From the NCBI RefSeq assembly GCF_020097155.1, contig NZ_CP083691.1:1860001-1924000 (forward strand): DNA of 64,000 nt, given 5' to 3'. Positions within the stretch are counted from its first letter, which is position 1; every line of letters starts with the position of its first letter. The notes beneath the pieces are model-generated. The model was not told the DNA's origin, searched no databases, and saw only the letters and a program-made list of their open reading frames with translations. The position numbers and the translations under genes were made by a program. Of this stretch, positions 1 to 9,771 are shown piece after piece. Origin of the DNA: Micrococcus porci (GTDB taxonomy: Bacteria > Actinomycetota > Actinomycetes > Actinomycetales > Micrococcaceae).

Positions 1-711
1 GACGCGGTCGGCGATCGAGCGGATGACCTCCATCTCGTGGGTGATGGCCACGATCGTGACCCCGAGCTCCTCGTTGACGCGGCGCAGCACGGAGAGCACC
101 TCGTGCGTCGTCGAGGGATCCAGGGCGCTGGTGGCCTCGTCCGCGAGCAGGATCTCCGGCTCGGCGGCCAGGGCGCGGGCGATGCCGACGCGCTGCTTCT
201 GGCCGCCCGAGAGCTGCTCCGGGTAGTGCTTGGCCTTGTCCGCCAGGCCGACGAACTCGAGCAGCTCCGCCACGCGAGCGCGGCGCGTGGACCGCGGCCA
301 GCCGGCCGTGTCCAGGGCGAACTCGATGTTCCCGGCCACCGTGCGGGAGGTCAGCAGGTTGAACTGCTGGAACACCATGCCGATGCGGGTGCGCAGCGGA
401 CGCAGCTTCGCCTCGGAGAGGTGGGAGACCTGCTGGCCCAGCACCGTGACGGTGCCCGACGTCGGCTTCTCCAGCCCGTTGATCATGCGGATCAGGGTGG
501 ACTTGCCGGCGCCGGAGAAGCCGATCACACCGAAGACCTCGCCGCGGTTCACGCTGAGCGAGACGTCGTCCACGGCTGTGACGCCGCGGCCCTTCTTGGC
601 GGCGTAGACGCGGCTGACGTGGTCGAAGACGATGACCGGCTCCCCCGGGGCGCCCTCAGAGTGGCGCCCCGGGGTGACCGCGTCACGGTCGGACGAATGG
701 GAACCTGCCAT
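1..711 (-). CDS. metN: Methionine ABC transporter ATP-binding protein MetN (partial)
   Basis: ATPase of a methionine importer. It is read on the minus strand from ATG at 711 and runs off the left edge, leaving 237 N-terminal codons. Visible motifs are Walker A GFSGAGKS at about residues 64-71, a FQQFNLL Q-loop, the signature LSGGQKQRVGIARAL, Walker B ILLADEATSALD and the H-loop in VAITHEM. The first 25 residues form a hydrophilic extension before the ABC fold. It starts 3 bp after the stop of the MetQ-like gene, so the two are co-transcribed; the permease gene is presumably beyond the edge. The family assignment relies on the MetQ neighbour, because the ATPase alone could also be read as a generic amino-acid importer subunit. 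Confidence 0.9.
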   Translation of the reverse strand, partial: MAGSHSSDRDAVTPGRHSEGAPGEPVIVFDHVSRVYAAKKGRGVTAVDDVSLSVNRGEVFGVIGFSGAGKSTLIRMINGLEKPTSGTVTVLGQQVSHLSEAKLRPLRTRIGMVFQQFNLLTSRTVAGNIEFALDTAGWPRSTRRARVAELLEFVGLADKAKHYPEQLSGGQKQRVGIARALAAEPEILLADEATSALDPSTTHEVLSVLRRVNEELGVTIVAITHEMEVIRSIADRV

Positions 712-714
712 GGA

Positions 715-1620
715 TCAGGCGCCCTGCTTCGCGATCGCGTCCTGGTACTGCTTCAGGGTCTCGTCGATCTGGGCGGCGTCGAGCTGCACCGGCACGCTGG
801 TGCCGGAGGAGAGCTTCGCGGACTCGTCCAGCACGGCCTGCTCGTGGTACAGGGCCGCGATCTTCTTGTAGGTCTCGTTCTCGCGGTCCGCGCGGCGCAC
901 GGCGAAGCCGTTGACGAACGGCTTGGCGGAGTCGGCCTTGGGGTCGTCCTTGAACAGGGCGGTGTTCGTGTCGATGCCGGCATCCGCCGAGAACGTGTTG
1001 TTGATGACCGAGCCCTGGACGGACTCGAGCGCGTTCACGGTCTGCTGGGCGGCCACGGTCTGGACCTTCACGGTGGAGGCGGCCTCGTCGATGTCCTTGG
1101 GCTCCGGGCGGATGGTCTCGTTGGACAGCTTCAGCAGGCCGGCGGCGACGAGCACGTTGATGGCACGGGCCTGGTTCACGGTGTCGTTCGGGATGGCGAC
1201 GGTGTCGCCCTTCTGGAACTCGGAGACGTCCTTGTACTTCTTGGAGTACAGGGGCAGCGGGATGATCTCGGTGGTCCCGATCAGCGTCAGGTCCTTGCCG
1301 GAGGCCTGGTTGTAGTCGGCCAGGTAGGCGATGTGCTGGAACCAGTTCATGTCGATGTCGCCGTTGTCCAGCGCCGGGTTCGGCTGCGTGTACTCCGTGA
1401 AGTTGCGGATCTCGACGTCGATGCCGTGCTTCTCCTTGGCGAGCTTCACCAGGGCGCGGTGCGTCTCGTTCTCGGACACGACGCCGATGCGCACGGTCTG
1501 GGCGCCGTCGTCGCCCTTCTTCTCGGCCTGCGAGTTGCAGGCGGTCAGGGCGAGCGCGCCGACGGCGGCCAGGGACAGGCCGGCGAAGGAGCGGCGGGAG
1601 ATGTTCGAGGGGGTCGTCAT
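715..1620 (-). CDS. metQ: Methionine-binding lipoprotein MetQ (NlpA family)
   Basis: Substrate-binding lipoprotein (301 aa) of the MetNIQ importer, anchored on the outer face of the membrane. The start is ATG at 1620, preceded by a strong AAGGAGA ribosome site. The signal peptide has a Tat-like SRRSFAG stretch and a lipobox LTAC with the lipidated Cys at about residue 28. The mature part has NlpA/MetQ features: VRIGVVSENETH near the N-terminus, the DIDMNWFQHIAYL segment and the ALPLYSKKYKD-like region. It is first in the operon, directly upstream of metN, and is preceded by a long non-coding leader with strong secondary structure. Binding of D- or L-methionine is inferred from the family; a related amino acid is possible. 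Confidence 0.9.
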   Translation of the reverse strand: MTTPSNISRRSFAGLSLAAVGALALTACNSQAEKKGDDGAQTVRIGVVSENETHRALVKLAKEKHGIDVEIRNFTEYTQPNPALDNGDIDMNWFQHIAYLADYNQASGKDLTLIGTTEIIPLPLYSKKYKDVSEFQKGDTVAIPNDTVNQARAINVLVAAGLLKLSNETIRPEPKDIDEAASTVKVQTVAAQQTVNALESVQGSVINNTFSADAGIDTNTALFKDDPKADSAKPFVNGFAVRRADRENETYKKIAALYHEQAVLDESAKLSSGTSVPVQLDAAQIDETLKQYQDAIAKQGA

Positions 1621-2127
1621 GGGGTTCTCCTTGGAGGACGGGGCGACGTCGCCGGCGCGGGTGGGCACGGCGGGTGCGGAACGGTGCGGGGTGGGCCGTG
1701 CGGTGGGTGATTCCCCGCGGGGCACAGCACGGCGGGCGGGGGCGAGAGACGCCCCGAGCCGGAGGCCGGGATCCTTTCGAACGCTGCTCTTGCCCGTCCC
1801 CCAGTCACCGCGGGCTCCCCTCGGGGGGTCTGCACGCAGCGGAGGCGGGCCGCTTCTCGGTCCGTTGCCACCCGTGAACATGGGGTTGGCGAGCGGCTCG
1901 TCATGGGACCACGTGGACCCGCCGAGGCGGGGTCCACAGCCGCTTCTCCTGAAGCTGGGCCCAAGCGTATCGCAGCGTGTGCGCTCCATCGGGCAGGGCG
2001 GTGACGCGCAGCGTCATACTGCGGGGCCCGGGGCCGACGAGTGATGCCCCTCGCGGGACGACGACGGCCGGGCGCCTCCGCGGGGAGGCGACCGGCCGGC
2101 GTCGGGACGGGGATCAGGCGGACGGGA
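1621..2127 (-). promoter_or_regulatory. Structured leader of metQN, possible SAM-type riboswitch
   Basis: About 500 bp without a credible gene, upstream of metQ on the minus strand. Read on that strand there is an 8-bp hairpin (1913-1937, arms GTGGACCC/GGGTCCAC). It is followed by a GGTCC...GGACC-closed domain (1859-1910) holding a GCCAACCC...GGGTGGC stem. The GCCGCT inside this domain can pair with AGCGGC just after it, a pseudoknot-like arrangement. A GGGTGGCAAC strand of this kind is reminiscent of S-adenosylmethionine aptamers, and methionine transport operons are classic targets. This is inference from pairing and context; no covariance model was run. The leader then continues about 240 nt to the metQ ribosome site. 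No recognisable gene lies between it and the nrdF end at 2128. Confidence 0.45.
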
Positions 2128-3273
<1,146 letters not shown>

Positions 3274-3276
3274 CTA

Positions 3277-4215
3277 GGGCGTGTTGCTAAAGGGTAGTAG
3301 TCAGCCAATGCAGTGTCGCGGCGAGGCAGAGCCCGGCGTGATAGCTCCGGGCGTACTTGTCCGAGCGCATCGCGATTCCTCGCCACTGTTTGAGCCGGTT
3401 GAAGCACCGCTCCACGACATTGCGGCCCCGATAGCGCTGGCGCTGGTCTTCACCGAAGTCGATCGGTCTTCCTGGGCGGCGGCGCCGGTGCGCGATCTGA
3501 TCGGCCCGCTCGGGGATCGTGGCCGCGATGCCATGCCGGCGCAGCCAAGACCGGTTCGCCTTCGAGGGGTAGCCCTTGTCCGCAATCAGGCGGTCAGGCC
3601 GCGCCCTGGGCCGCCCACGGGCGCCGGCCACGCTGATCAGCTCCAGCGTGGTGGCCAACATCGAGGTGTCCGCCACCTGCCCGCCGGTCACCACGAACGC
3701 CAGCACCCTGCCCTTGCCATCACAGACCAGATGAGACTTCGTCGTCAGACCGCCGCGGGAGCGTCCGATGGCATGATCAGCCGGCTCGTCCCCGGATTTC
3801 TTGTAGTTCATCAGGGCCCCCTGTGGGGCGGGGCAGGGTCGCCCCGTGCTGATGGACGCGCACGATCGTGGAATCGATCGAGGCCACCCAATCCAGCTCG
3901 CCAGCCTGCTGTGCCATCGACTGAGTGCGCTCGAGCACGCGCTCCCACACACCCTGGGCGGCCCACCGGTTGAAGTTCTTGTAGATCGTGTTCCAGTTCC
4001 CGAACCGCTCGGGCAGATCCCGCCACGGAGCTCCGGTGCGGAAGCGCCACGCGGTGGCCTCGACCACCGCGCGCCGATCCACCGGGGGCCGACCCGTGGA
4101 CTTCGGGGCAGGGAACAGCGGGCCGATCACGGCCCAGACCTCGTCCGAGATGACATCACGCGACACCCCTCAAGACTGGCGCACCCAAAGCTTGAAACCC
4201 TTTAGCAACACGCCC
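3277..4215 (-). mobile_element. IS5-family (IS427-like) insertion sequence, 939 bp, complete
   Basis: Both ends are visible. The left end GGGCGTGTTGCTAAAGGGT (3277-3295) is repeated perfectly inverted at the right end (4197-4215), giving 19-bp terminal repeats. The element is flanked by TA on each side within CTAG-like sequence (3275-3276 and 4216-4217), as expected for a TA target duplication. It contains one transposase in two overlapping frames. It sits between nrdF and the DUF2087-like gene, whose start codon is only about 14 bp beyond the right end. A second 939-bp element of the same group lies at 57121-58059. Confidence 0.93.
3287..4166 (-). CDS. IS5-family transposase, two frames joined by probable programmed frameshift
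   Basis: DDE transposase encoded in two overlapping reading frames. The first runs 4166 to 3777 (129 aa, starts MSRDVISDEVWAVIGPLF, contains SIDSTIVRVHQH with the first catalytic Asp). The second runs through to 3287 and carries LIADKGYPSK (second Asp) and NVVERCFNRLKQWRG (catalytic Glu). The frames overlap around 3777-3952. A run of five G on the coding strand (3817-3821, in ACAGGGGGCCC) is the likely slip site. The same arrangement and a matching G5 occur in the copy at 57168-58062, which argues for programmed frameshifting rather than decay. It is probably active or recently active because the ends and all catalytic residues are intact. Confidence 0.9.
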
Positions 4216-4228
4216 TAGGGTGACGACC

Positions 4229-4699
4229 ATGCACGACTCCCTCCGCCCCACCCGGTCCTTCGTGGCGCTGCTCCGCAATCCGCGCATCCGGCGCGCCCTC
4301 GGCGCACTGCTGACCGGCTCAGAGGTCGCCGCCTCCGACCGCGGCGCGCTGAAGGCCGCCGAGTCCGTCGGCCTCACCCGCGCGGACGACGACGACACCC
4401 CGGTCCTGCAGGAGGCCTTCCTTGCGGACGCGGTCGCCGCCCTCGATCGGGCCCTCGGCCCGCTGGCCGTGCTGGACGGCGGGCGGATCCGCGTGGGCGA
4501 CCTCCCGCACGGGGAGGTCGACGCGGCGGTGGGCGCCGTCGTCGAGCGTGTCCTCTCCCCCGGCGAGCGCGTCCCGGAGGCGACCCTCAACGACCGTCTG
4601 GCCCTCTTCGTCGTGGACGTGGCCTTCTTCCGCCGCCACGCCTACGACCTCGGCCTCGTGGACCGGGAGCTGGACGGCTCGGCGTACTGGCGGAGGTGA
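4229..4699 (+). CDS. DUF2087-like hypothetical protein
   Basis: Soluble protein of about 156 aa with no signal peptide. The C-terminal segment LNDRLALFVVDVAFFRRHAYDLGLVDRELDGSAYWRR follows the usual DUF2087 pattern (short basic/acidic helix, RR-x-LVD-like helix, Gly-Ser-x-Tyr-x-Arg end). That domain is often fused to regulators, but its biochemical role is not established. The start is uncertain: ATG at 4229 or GTG at 4220. The IS5-type element ends at 4215, so the native promoter and ribosome site have been removed or replaced. Expression may depend on outward transcription from the IS. Confidence 0.65.
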   Translation: MHDSLRPTRSFVALLRNPRIRRALGALLTGSEVAASDRGALKAAESVGLTRADDDDTPVLQEAFLADAVAALDRALGPLAVLDGGRIRVGDLPHGEVDAAVGAVVERVLSPGERVPEATLNDRLALFVVDVAFFRRHAYDLGLVDRELDGSAYWRR

Positions 4700-4726
4700 C
4701 CACTCACCCGGCCGGGCTCCGGACGA

Positions 4727-4765
4727 ACGACGGCGACGCACCCGCTCAAGGTGCGTCGCCGTCGT
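4727..4765. terminator. Bidirectional hairpin terminator between DUF2087 gene and nrdE
   Basis: A 16-bp perfect inverted repeat (ACGACGGCGACGCACC at 4727-4742 and its complement at 4750-4765) with a 7-nt loop lies between the two convergent gene ends. There is no clear U-tract, as is usual in very GC-rich actinobacteria. Confidence 0.7.
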
Positions 4766-4783
4766 CGTGGGGCGAGCCGAGGC

Positions 4784-6952
4784 TCAGAGCATGCAGCTCA
4801 CGCAGCCCTCGACCTCGGTTCCCTCGAGGGCGAGCTGGCGCAGGCGGATGTAGTAGATCGTCTTGATCCCCTTCGTCCACGCGTAGATCTGCGCGCGGTT
4901 CAGGTCACGGGTGGTGGCCGTGTCCTTGAAGAACAGCGTCAGGGACAGTCCCTGGTCCACGTGCTGCGTCGCCGCGGCGTACGTGTCGATGATCTTCTCG
5001 TAGCCGATCTCGTACGCGTCCTCGTAGTACTCGAGGTTCTCGTTGGTGAGGTACGGCGCCGGGTAGTACACGCGGCCGAGCTTGCCCTCCTTGCGGATCT
5101 CGATCTTCGAGGCCACCGGGTGGATCGAGGAGGTCGAGTTGTTGATGTAGGAGATCGAGCCCGTCGGCGGGACCGCCTGCAGGTTGCGGTTGAACAGGCC
5201 GTGCTCCATGACCTTTGCCTGGAGCTCGCGCCAGTCGTCCTGGGTGGGGATGTCGATGCCGGCGGTCTCGAACAGCTCGGCGACGCGGGCGGTGGCCGGC
5301 GTCCACTCCTGCTCGGTGTACTTCGCGAAGAACTCGCCGGAGGCGTACGTCGAGTCCTCGAAGCCGCCGAACTTCTGGCCGGTCTCCTGCGCGATCAGGT
5401 TCGAGGCCCGCAGCGCGTGGAAGAGCACCGTGTAGAAGTAGATGTTCGTGAAGTCCACTCCCTCCTCGGAGCCGTAGTGCACGTGCTCGCGGGCCAGGTA
5501 GCCGTGCAGGTTCATCTGGCCCAGGCCGATCGCGTGGGAGGCGGAGTTGCCCTTGGCGATGGACGGCACGGACTGGATGTCGCTCATCACGGACACCGCG
5601 GTCAGCGCGCGGATCGCGGTCTCCACGGAGCGCCCGAAGTCCGGGGAGTCCATGGTCTTCGCGATGTTCATGGAGCCGAGGTTGCAGGAGATGTCCTGGC
5701 CCACGTGGGCGTAGCTCAGGTCCTCGTTGTACTCGGAGGCCTCGGAGACCTGCAGGATCTCGGAGCACAGGTTGGACATGGTGATCCGGCCCTTGATGGG
5801 GTTGGCGCGGTTCACGGTGTCCTCGAACACGATGTACGGGTAGCCGGACTCGAACTGGATCTCGGCCAGGGTCTGGAAGAACTCACGCGCGTTGATCTTG
5901 GTCTTCTTGATCCGCGCGTCGTCCACCATCTCGTAGTACTTCTCCGTCACGGAGATCTCGGAGAAGGCCTTGCCGTACACGCGCTCGACGTCGTACGGGG
6001 AGAAGAGGTACATGTCCTCGTTGCGCTTGGCCAGCTCGAACGTGATGTCCGGGATCACGACGCCGAGGGAGAGCGTCTTGATGCGGATCTTCTCGTCCGC
6101 GTTCTCGCGCTTGGTGTCCAGGAACCGGTGGATGTCCGGGTGGTGCGCGTGCAGATAGACGGCGCCGGCGCCCTGGCGGGCCCCCAGCTGGTTCGCGTAG
6201 GAGAACGAGTCCTCCAGCAGCTTCATCACCGGGAGCACGCCCGAGGACTGGTTCTGGATGTGCTTGATGGGGGCGCCCTGCTCGCGCACGTTCGTCAGGG
6301 ACAGGGCGACGCCGCCGCCGCGCTTGGACAGCTGGAGGGCGGAGTTGATGCCGCGGGCGATCGACTCCATGTTGTCCTCGATGCGCAGCAGGAAGCAGGA
6401 GACGAGCTCGCCGCGCTGGGCCTTGCCGGCGTTGAGGAACGTGGGGGTGGCCGGCTGGAAGCGGCCGGAGATCATCTCGTCCACGAGGTGGGTGGCGAGG
6501 GCCTCGTCGCCCGCGGCCAGGTGGAGGGCCACGACGGCGACGCGGTCCTCGTAGCGCTCCAGATAGCGCTTGCCGTCGAAGGTCTTGAGCGCGTAGGACG
6601 TGTAGAACTTGAACGCGCCGAGGAAGGTGGGGAAGCGGAACTTCGCCTTGTACGCGCGGTCGAACGTCGCCTTGACGAACTCCGGGGCGTACTGCGCGAA
6701 CGTCTCCGGCTCGTAGTAGTGCTTCTCCTGCAGGTACTCGAGCTTCTCCTCGAGGTCGTGGAAGAACACCGTGTTGGTGTTGACGTGCTGCAAGAAGTAC
6801 TGGCGGGCGGCGGCGTGGTCCGCCTCGAACTGGATCTTCCCATCCGACCCGTAGAGGTTCAGCATGGCGTTGAGCTCGTGGTAGCCCAGGTCCTGCCAGG
6901 CCTCGGGCATGTGCTTGGCCTGCTGGATGAGGTCGGCCTCGGTGACGGTCAT
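4784..6952 (-). CDS. nrdE: Class Ib ribonucleotide reductase, large (catalytic) subunit NrdE
   Basis: Alpha subunit of class Ib ribonucleotide reductase (722 aa), converting NDPs to dNDPs. Visible features are the active-site region NLCSEI, the [20 protein letters not shown] segment in the barrel, the NrdE-typical [15 protein letters not shown] stretch and a C-terminal redox pair in EGCVSCML, which is re-reduced by NrdH. The ATG start at 6952 overlaps the end of nrdI by 4 bp (ATGA), showing translational coupling. The gene ends 18 bp after the bidirectional hairpin at 4727-4765. It lacks the ATP-cone of class Ia enzymes, as expected for the family. Confidence 0.97.
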   Translation of the reverse strand: MTVTEADLIQQAKHMPEAWQDLGYHELNAMLNLYGSDGKIQFEADHAAARQYFLQHVNTNTVFFHDLEEKLEYLQEKHYYEPETFAQYAPEFVKATFDRAYKAKFRFPTFLGAFKFYTSYALKTFDGKRYLERYEDRVAVVALHLAAGDEALATHLVDEMISGRFQPATPTFLNAGKAQRGELVSCFLLRIEDNMESIARGINSALQLSKRGGGVALSLTNVREQGAPIKHIQNQSSGVLPVMKLLEDSFSYANQLGARQGAGAVYLHAHHPDIHRFLDTKRENADEKIRIKTLSLGVVIPDITFELAKRNEDMYLFSPYDVERVYGKAFSEISVTEKYYEMVDDARIKKTKINAREFFQTLAEIQFESGYPYIVFEDTVNRANPIKGRITMSNLCSEILQVSEASEYNEDLSYAHVGQDISCNLGSMNIAKTMDSPDFGRSVETAIRALTAVSVMSDIQSVPSIAKGNSASHAIGLGQMNLHGYLAREHVHYGSEEGVDFTNIYFYTVLFHALRASNLIAQETGQKFGGFEDSTYASGEFFAKYTEQEWTPATARVAELFETAGIDIPTQDDWRELQAKVMEHGLFNRNLQAVPPTGSISYINNSTSSIHPVASKIEIRKEGKLGRVYYPAPYLTNENLEYYEDAYEIGYEKIIDTYAAATQHVDQGLSLTLFFKDTATTRDLNRAQIYAWTKGIKTIYYIRLRQLALEGTEVEGCVSCML

Positions 6953-7434
6953 GCGTGCTGTCCTTCTTCCAGGCGCTCGAGGCCCTCCCGGACGGCGACG
7001 ACGTCCTCGGGGGTGCCCATGAGCTCGAACTTGTACATCAGGGGGACCTGGCACTTGCGGGAGATGATGTACCCCGCCGCGGCGTAGGCCCCGGAGAAAT
7101 TGGTGTTGCCGGAGGCGATGACGCCCCGGATCAGCGCCCGGTTGCCCGGGACGTTGAGGAACTTGATGACCTGCTTGGGCACCTCCCCCCCGGTGTCCCC
7201 GCCCCCGCCGTAGGTGGGGGTCAGCAGCACGTAGGGGGCGGTGGCGCCGAGGGTCGGCTCCCGCGTGAGGAGGGGAAGGCGGGCGGCCTGTCCGAGGGGC
7301 AGGCCGAGCTTCTCGACGAATCGGTGGGTGTAGCCGGAGGCGGAGGAGAAGTAGATGAGCCGCGCGTCCGTGGGGACGAGCCCCTGCGCCTCCGCGTCCC
7401 GCATGTGGTTCGGGCCGGCGGTGGCCGTGGTCAT
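6949..7434 (-). CDS. nrdI: Class Ib RNR flavodoxin-like protein NrdI
   Basis: Small flavodoxin-like protein (161 aa) that supplies oxidant for assembling the Mn cofactor of NrdF. It has the FMN phosphate-binding loop region [17 protein letters not shown], the [21 protein letters not shown] signature and the [13 protein letters not shown] segment. The start is taken as [10 protein letters not shown] at 7434, 7 bp after the nrdH stop; a second Met at residue 11 is possible. It is the middle gene of the nrdH-nrdI-nrdE operon and overlaps nrdE by 4 bp. Confidence 0.95.
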   Translation of the reverse strand: MTTATAGPNHMRDAEAQGLVPTDARLIYFSSASGYTHRFVEKLGLPLGQAARLPLLTREPTLGATAPYVLLTPTYGGGGDTGGEVPKQVIKFLNVPGNRALIRGVIASGNTNFSGAYAAAGYIISRKCQVPLMYKFELMGTPEDVVAVREGLERLEEGQHA

Positions 7435-7441
7435 CGCGGCG

Positions 7442-7687
7442 TCAGGCCACCTGGGTGGCCGCGGACTCGGCCAACTCGGCGATCTTGTCCGGACGGAAGC
7501 CGGACCAGGAGTCGGTGTCCGTGATGACCACCGGGGCCTGCATGAAGCCCAGGGCGCGCACGCGGTCCAGGGCCTCCGGGTCCTGGGACATGTCCACGGT
7601 CTCGTAGGCGATGCCCTTCTTGTCCAGTGCACGGTAGGTGGCGTTGCACTGGACGCAGGCCGGCTTGGTGTAGACGGTGACGGTCAT
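7442..7687 (-). CDS. nrdH: Glutaredoxin-like electron donor NrdH
   Basis: Redoxin of 81 aa that passes electrons from thioredoxin reductase to NrdE. The CVQC redox motif follows the first beta strand ([12 protein letters not shown]), and the NrdH-typical WSGFRPDKI end is present. It is first in the nrdHIE operon; a GGAAGAAGGACGAG stretch precedes the start. The upstream 500 bp hold tandem NrdR-like boxes. Confidence 0.97.
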   Translation of the reverse strand: MTVTVYTKPACVQCNATYRALDKKGIAYETVDMSQDPEALDRVRALGFMQAPVVITDTDSWSGFRPDKIAELAESAATQVA

Positions 7688-8123
7688 GGCGGCTCGTCCT
7701 TCTTCCTCGGTGTGGTGAGTGCTGTCTCGGCCCGGAGGCCGTGGGAAGTCTGGTGCGACGGGCCCCTCTGCCGGCGATCCGGCGAGGGGCCTCGGTGCGC
7801 TGAATCGATACTACATCTGGGTGCCACGGGGTGCACTGAGCACTACATGTAGTAGTTACACCCGTGTGCTTCGAGTTGACATCCCGTCCACACCACGCTC
7901 CACAGGAGGGGGCGAATCACAACGGCGTAACCATGCGGGAGACGCGTGGTCGGGGTGTCGCTGTCCACAGCCGGCCGAGGCTGTGGAGGACCCCGTCCAC
8001 ACCCGGAGAGTCGATCCGGCCACACCGGAAGACGGCGTGTCCGGGGGTGTCGCGGACACAAGATGTGGGGCGGCGGCGGCCGTAGGGTCCCACCCGAACG
8101 CCCCGGTGGACTGGAGAGGACTT
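7688..8123 (-). promoter_or_regulatory. nrdHIE control region with tandem NrdR-like boxes
   Basis: Non-coding region upstream of nrdH. Two related sites containing CTACAT start at 7811 and 7843, exactly 32 bp (three helical turns) apart. The second is a perfect palindrome ACTACATGTAGT (7842-7853); the first is imperfect (ATACTACATCTGGGTG). Pairs of boxes about 31-32 bp apart are the known signature of NrdR repression of ribonucleotide reductase operons. A possible minus-strand -10 (TAGTAT, complement of 7808-7813) overlaps the first box. Farther out, 7885-8010 has several GTCCACA/CTGTCCACA sequences resembling actinobacterial DnaA boxes, but these are weak. No gene is seen here. Confidence 0.75.
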
Positions 8124-8152
8124 CGGGCGGGTCCCACGAAGAGACCCGCCCG
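8124..8152 (-). terminator. Hairpin after the KVQTG surface-protein gene
   Basis: A 10-bp inverted repeat (CGGGCGGGTC at 8124-8133 and GACCCGCCCG at 8143-8152) lies about 55 bp past the stop of the gene ending at 8206. No U-tract follows. It probably ends that transcript before the nrd control region. Confidence 0.5.
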
Positions 8153-8205
8153 GAATCACGGCATCAGAGCCGTTGAGCGCCTGTCACCTGCGGAGGATCA
8201 CCGCG

Positions 8206-9240
8206 TCACGCGGCCAGCCCCAGACGACGCCGGGCCGCCACCAGCGCGCCCGCCCCCAGAGCGGCGACGCCGGCCAACCACCATGCCGCCTCGTCGCCCG
8301 TCTGGACCTTGGACGGGACCGTGTGCCCACCCTCGGCCGGGGCCGCGGCGTCCTCGACCGCGCGGTCCACGTATGGATGCAGGAGCGCGAGGCGGGAGCG
8401 GGTCACGCCGTCGGCGTCCTCGCCGTACACCAGGGCGTAGTCCGTCCCGTCGAACCGGGCCAGGGCCTCCGACATCCATTCCTTGTAGCCGTAGCCTCCG
8501 TCGACCTCCTTGAGTGCCGCCACCGGCTCGTCCACGCCGAAGAACGAGCCCTCCTGCCAGACCCCGGCGACGGGCAGGGAGTGCGTCTCGCCCTCGACGG
8601 TGACCTCGACCGCAGCCGGGGTGGAGGAGACGCCGAACGCAAAGGAGCCGTCCGCCGGACGGCCCAGGTCCGCCGGCTGGTGCAACGGCACGTCGATGCG
8701 CTCGACCTGGGGGCCCATGACCTCGGTGCCGTACTCGTAGGCGAAGCAGGCCTGGTCGGCGGCATTGGTGCCGGTCTCCACTTCCAGGACGGTGGCGGCC
8801 TCGGTCACGCCGTCCACACGCACCTCGACGACCGCCTGCCTCACGTCCGGACCGAGGGCCGCCACGATGTCGCGCGTCTCGAACGCACCGACCGGATCGC
8901 CTCCCGCGAAGGGGATCTGCACGGCGTCGGCGGCGTCGGAGCCGGCGGGTCGGACCGCCACAGTGACATCCTCGGCCGTGTGGGCCTCCGGGTCGGCCGC
9001 GGCGTCCTGGAGCACGAACGGGACGGACGCCGAGGAGGCGGTCGCGCCCGTCTCCTGGTCCGTGAAGGTGTACACACCGGCGGTGTCATAGACGCAGCCC
9101 CAGACCGCCTGCTCGCCGAGGTGCGGGGTGGCGGAGGCAGGGGCGGCCAGCACGGCGGCGGCGAGGCCGACGGTCCCTGCCGCGGTGATCAGGCGCATGG
9201 AGGCGGGGCGGATGCGGGGGTGTGAGGCGACATGGTCCAC
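8206..9240 (-). CDS. Secreted, wall-anchored protein with KVQTG sorting signal
   Basis: Exported surface protein of about 344 aa. A GTG at 9240 is chosen because GAAGGAG lies 6 bp upstream; ATG at 9198 would also leave an intact signal peptide ending in AAPASA. The body is acidic, rich in beta-type sequence, and has no domain I can name. The C-terminus has a sorting-type tail: VPSKVQTGDEAAWW, then an Ala/Gly/Leu helix, then ARRRLGLAA. The motif KVQTG takes the place of LPXTG. The same tail ends the proteins at 21063-22133 and 22425-23429 and a pseudogene at 15369. A sortase gene lies at 20038-20970. Anchoring is inferred from tail architecture. Confidence 0.85.
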   Translation of the reverse strand: MDHVASHPRIRPASMRLITAAGTVGLAAAVLAAPASATPHLGEQAVWGCVYDTAGVYTFTDQETGATASSASVPFVLQDAAADPEAHTAEDVTVAVRPAGSDAADAVQIPFAGGDPVGAFETRDIVAALGPDVRQAVVEVRVDGVTEAATVLEVETGTNAADQACFAYEYGTEVMGPQVERIDVPLHQPADLGRPADGSFAFGVSSTPAAVEVTVEGETHSLPVAGVWQEGSFFGVDEPVAALKEVDGGYGYKEWMSEALARFDGTDYALVYGEDADGVTRSRLALLHPYVDRAVEDAAAPAEGGHTVPSKVQTGDEAAWWLAGVAALGAGALVAARRRLGLAA

Positions 9241-9409
9241 GACGGGCTCCTTCGGTGCGGTGCGGCCGAGCGGCCGCGGGTGAGTCCGGCCCTCCCGGCC
9301 GGATACTGCGAGTGTGGAGCCCGATGCCCCGCCCACGCAACAGCTGTGACGGAAGCGAGACCACCCCGTGTCCGGCTCGTGGCCGGAGCGGGCCGGCCGC
9401 CCCAGGCGG

Positions 9410-9676
9410 TCACCGAATGAGCAGGACGGCCGCGCCACGCTGCTGGCCGTGCTGGACTACCGCGACAACGGCACCGCCGTGTCCCTGACGCGGGCCTTCA
9501 CCGTGCCGACGTTCCGCGGCCAGGGCCACGCGCCCACGCTGACCGCCGGGGCGGTGCAGGACATCGCCGAGTGCGGCGGGGCGGCCGGCGGCACGCACGT
9601 GGTGCCGATGTGCTGGTACGTGGCCCAGTGGTTCGACGAGCACCCCGAGCGGCAGGCCATGCTCGCCCGCGTCTGA
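9410..9676 (+). pseudogene. 5'-truncated GNAT-type acetyltransferase (YidJ-like)
   Basis: This reading frame is closely similar to the intact 105-aa protein at 14963-15280 from LLAVLDYRDNGTAVSLTRAF to the end (PMCWYVAQWFDEHPE), but the N-terminal strand with TRNDAASRYELHD is missing. An in-frame GTG at 9368 could still start a product of about 102 aa with an unrelated Arg/Pro-rich beginning, but no ribosome site supports it. The family is the small GNAT fold (COG2388-like) with unknown substrate. It is probably a remnant of a duplication. A 19-bp hairpin (9712-9753) follows. Confidence 0.6.
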
Positions 9677-9711
9677 CCTCGCCCCCCGCGGAGCGAGACC
9701 TCCTCGGACGT

Positions 9712-9753
9712 GCGACGGGGCGGCCACCGGTCCTCCGGTGGCCGCCCCGTCGC
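9712..9753. terminator. Strong hairpin terminator
   Basis: A perfect 19-bp stem (GCGACGGGGCGGCCACCGG and its complement) closed by a TCCT loop follows the truncated GNAT frame. There is no U-tract; it can act on both strands. Confidence 0.65.
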
Positions 9754-9771
9754 GCATGCGGGATCAGCGCG

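Noticed and set aside
37..1710. Open frame of 557 codons on the plus strand
   Set aside because: It is antisense to metN and metQ, low-complexity and without a plausible start.
4751..7087. Open frame of 778 codons on the plus strand
   Set aside because: It is the antisense shadow of nrdE, with Val/Leu/Gly/His-rich composition and no domain.
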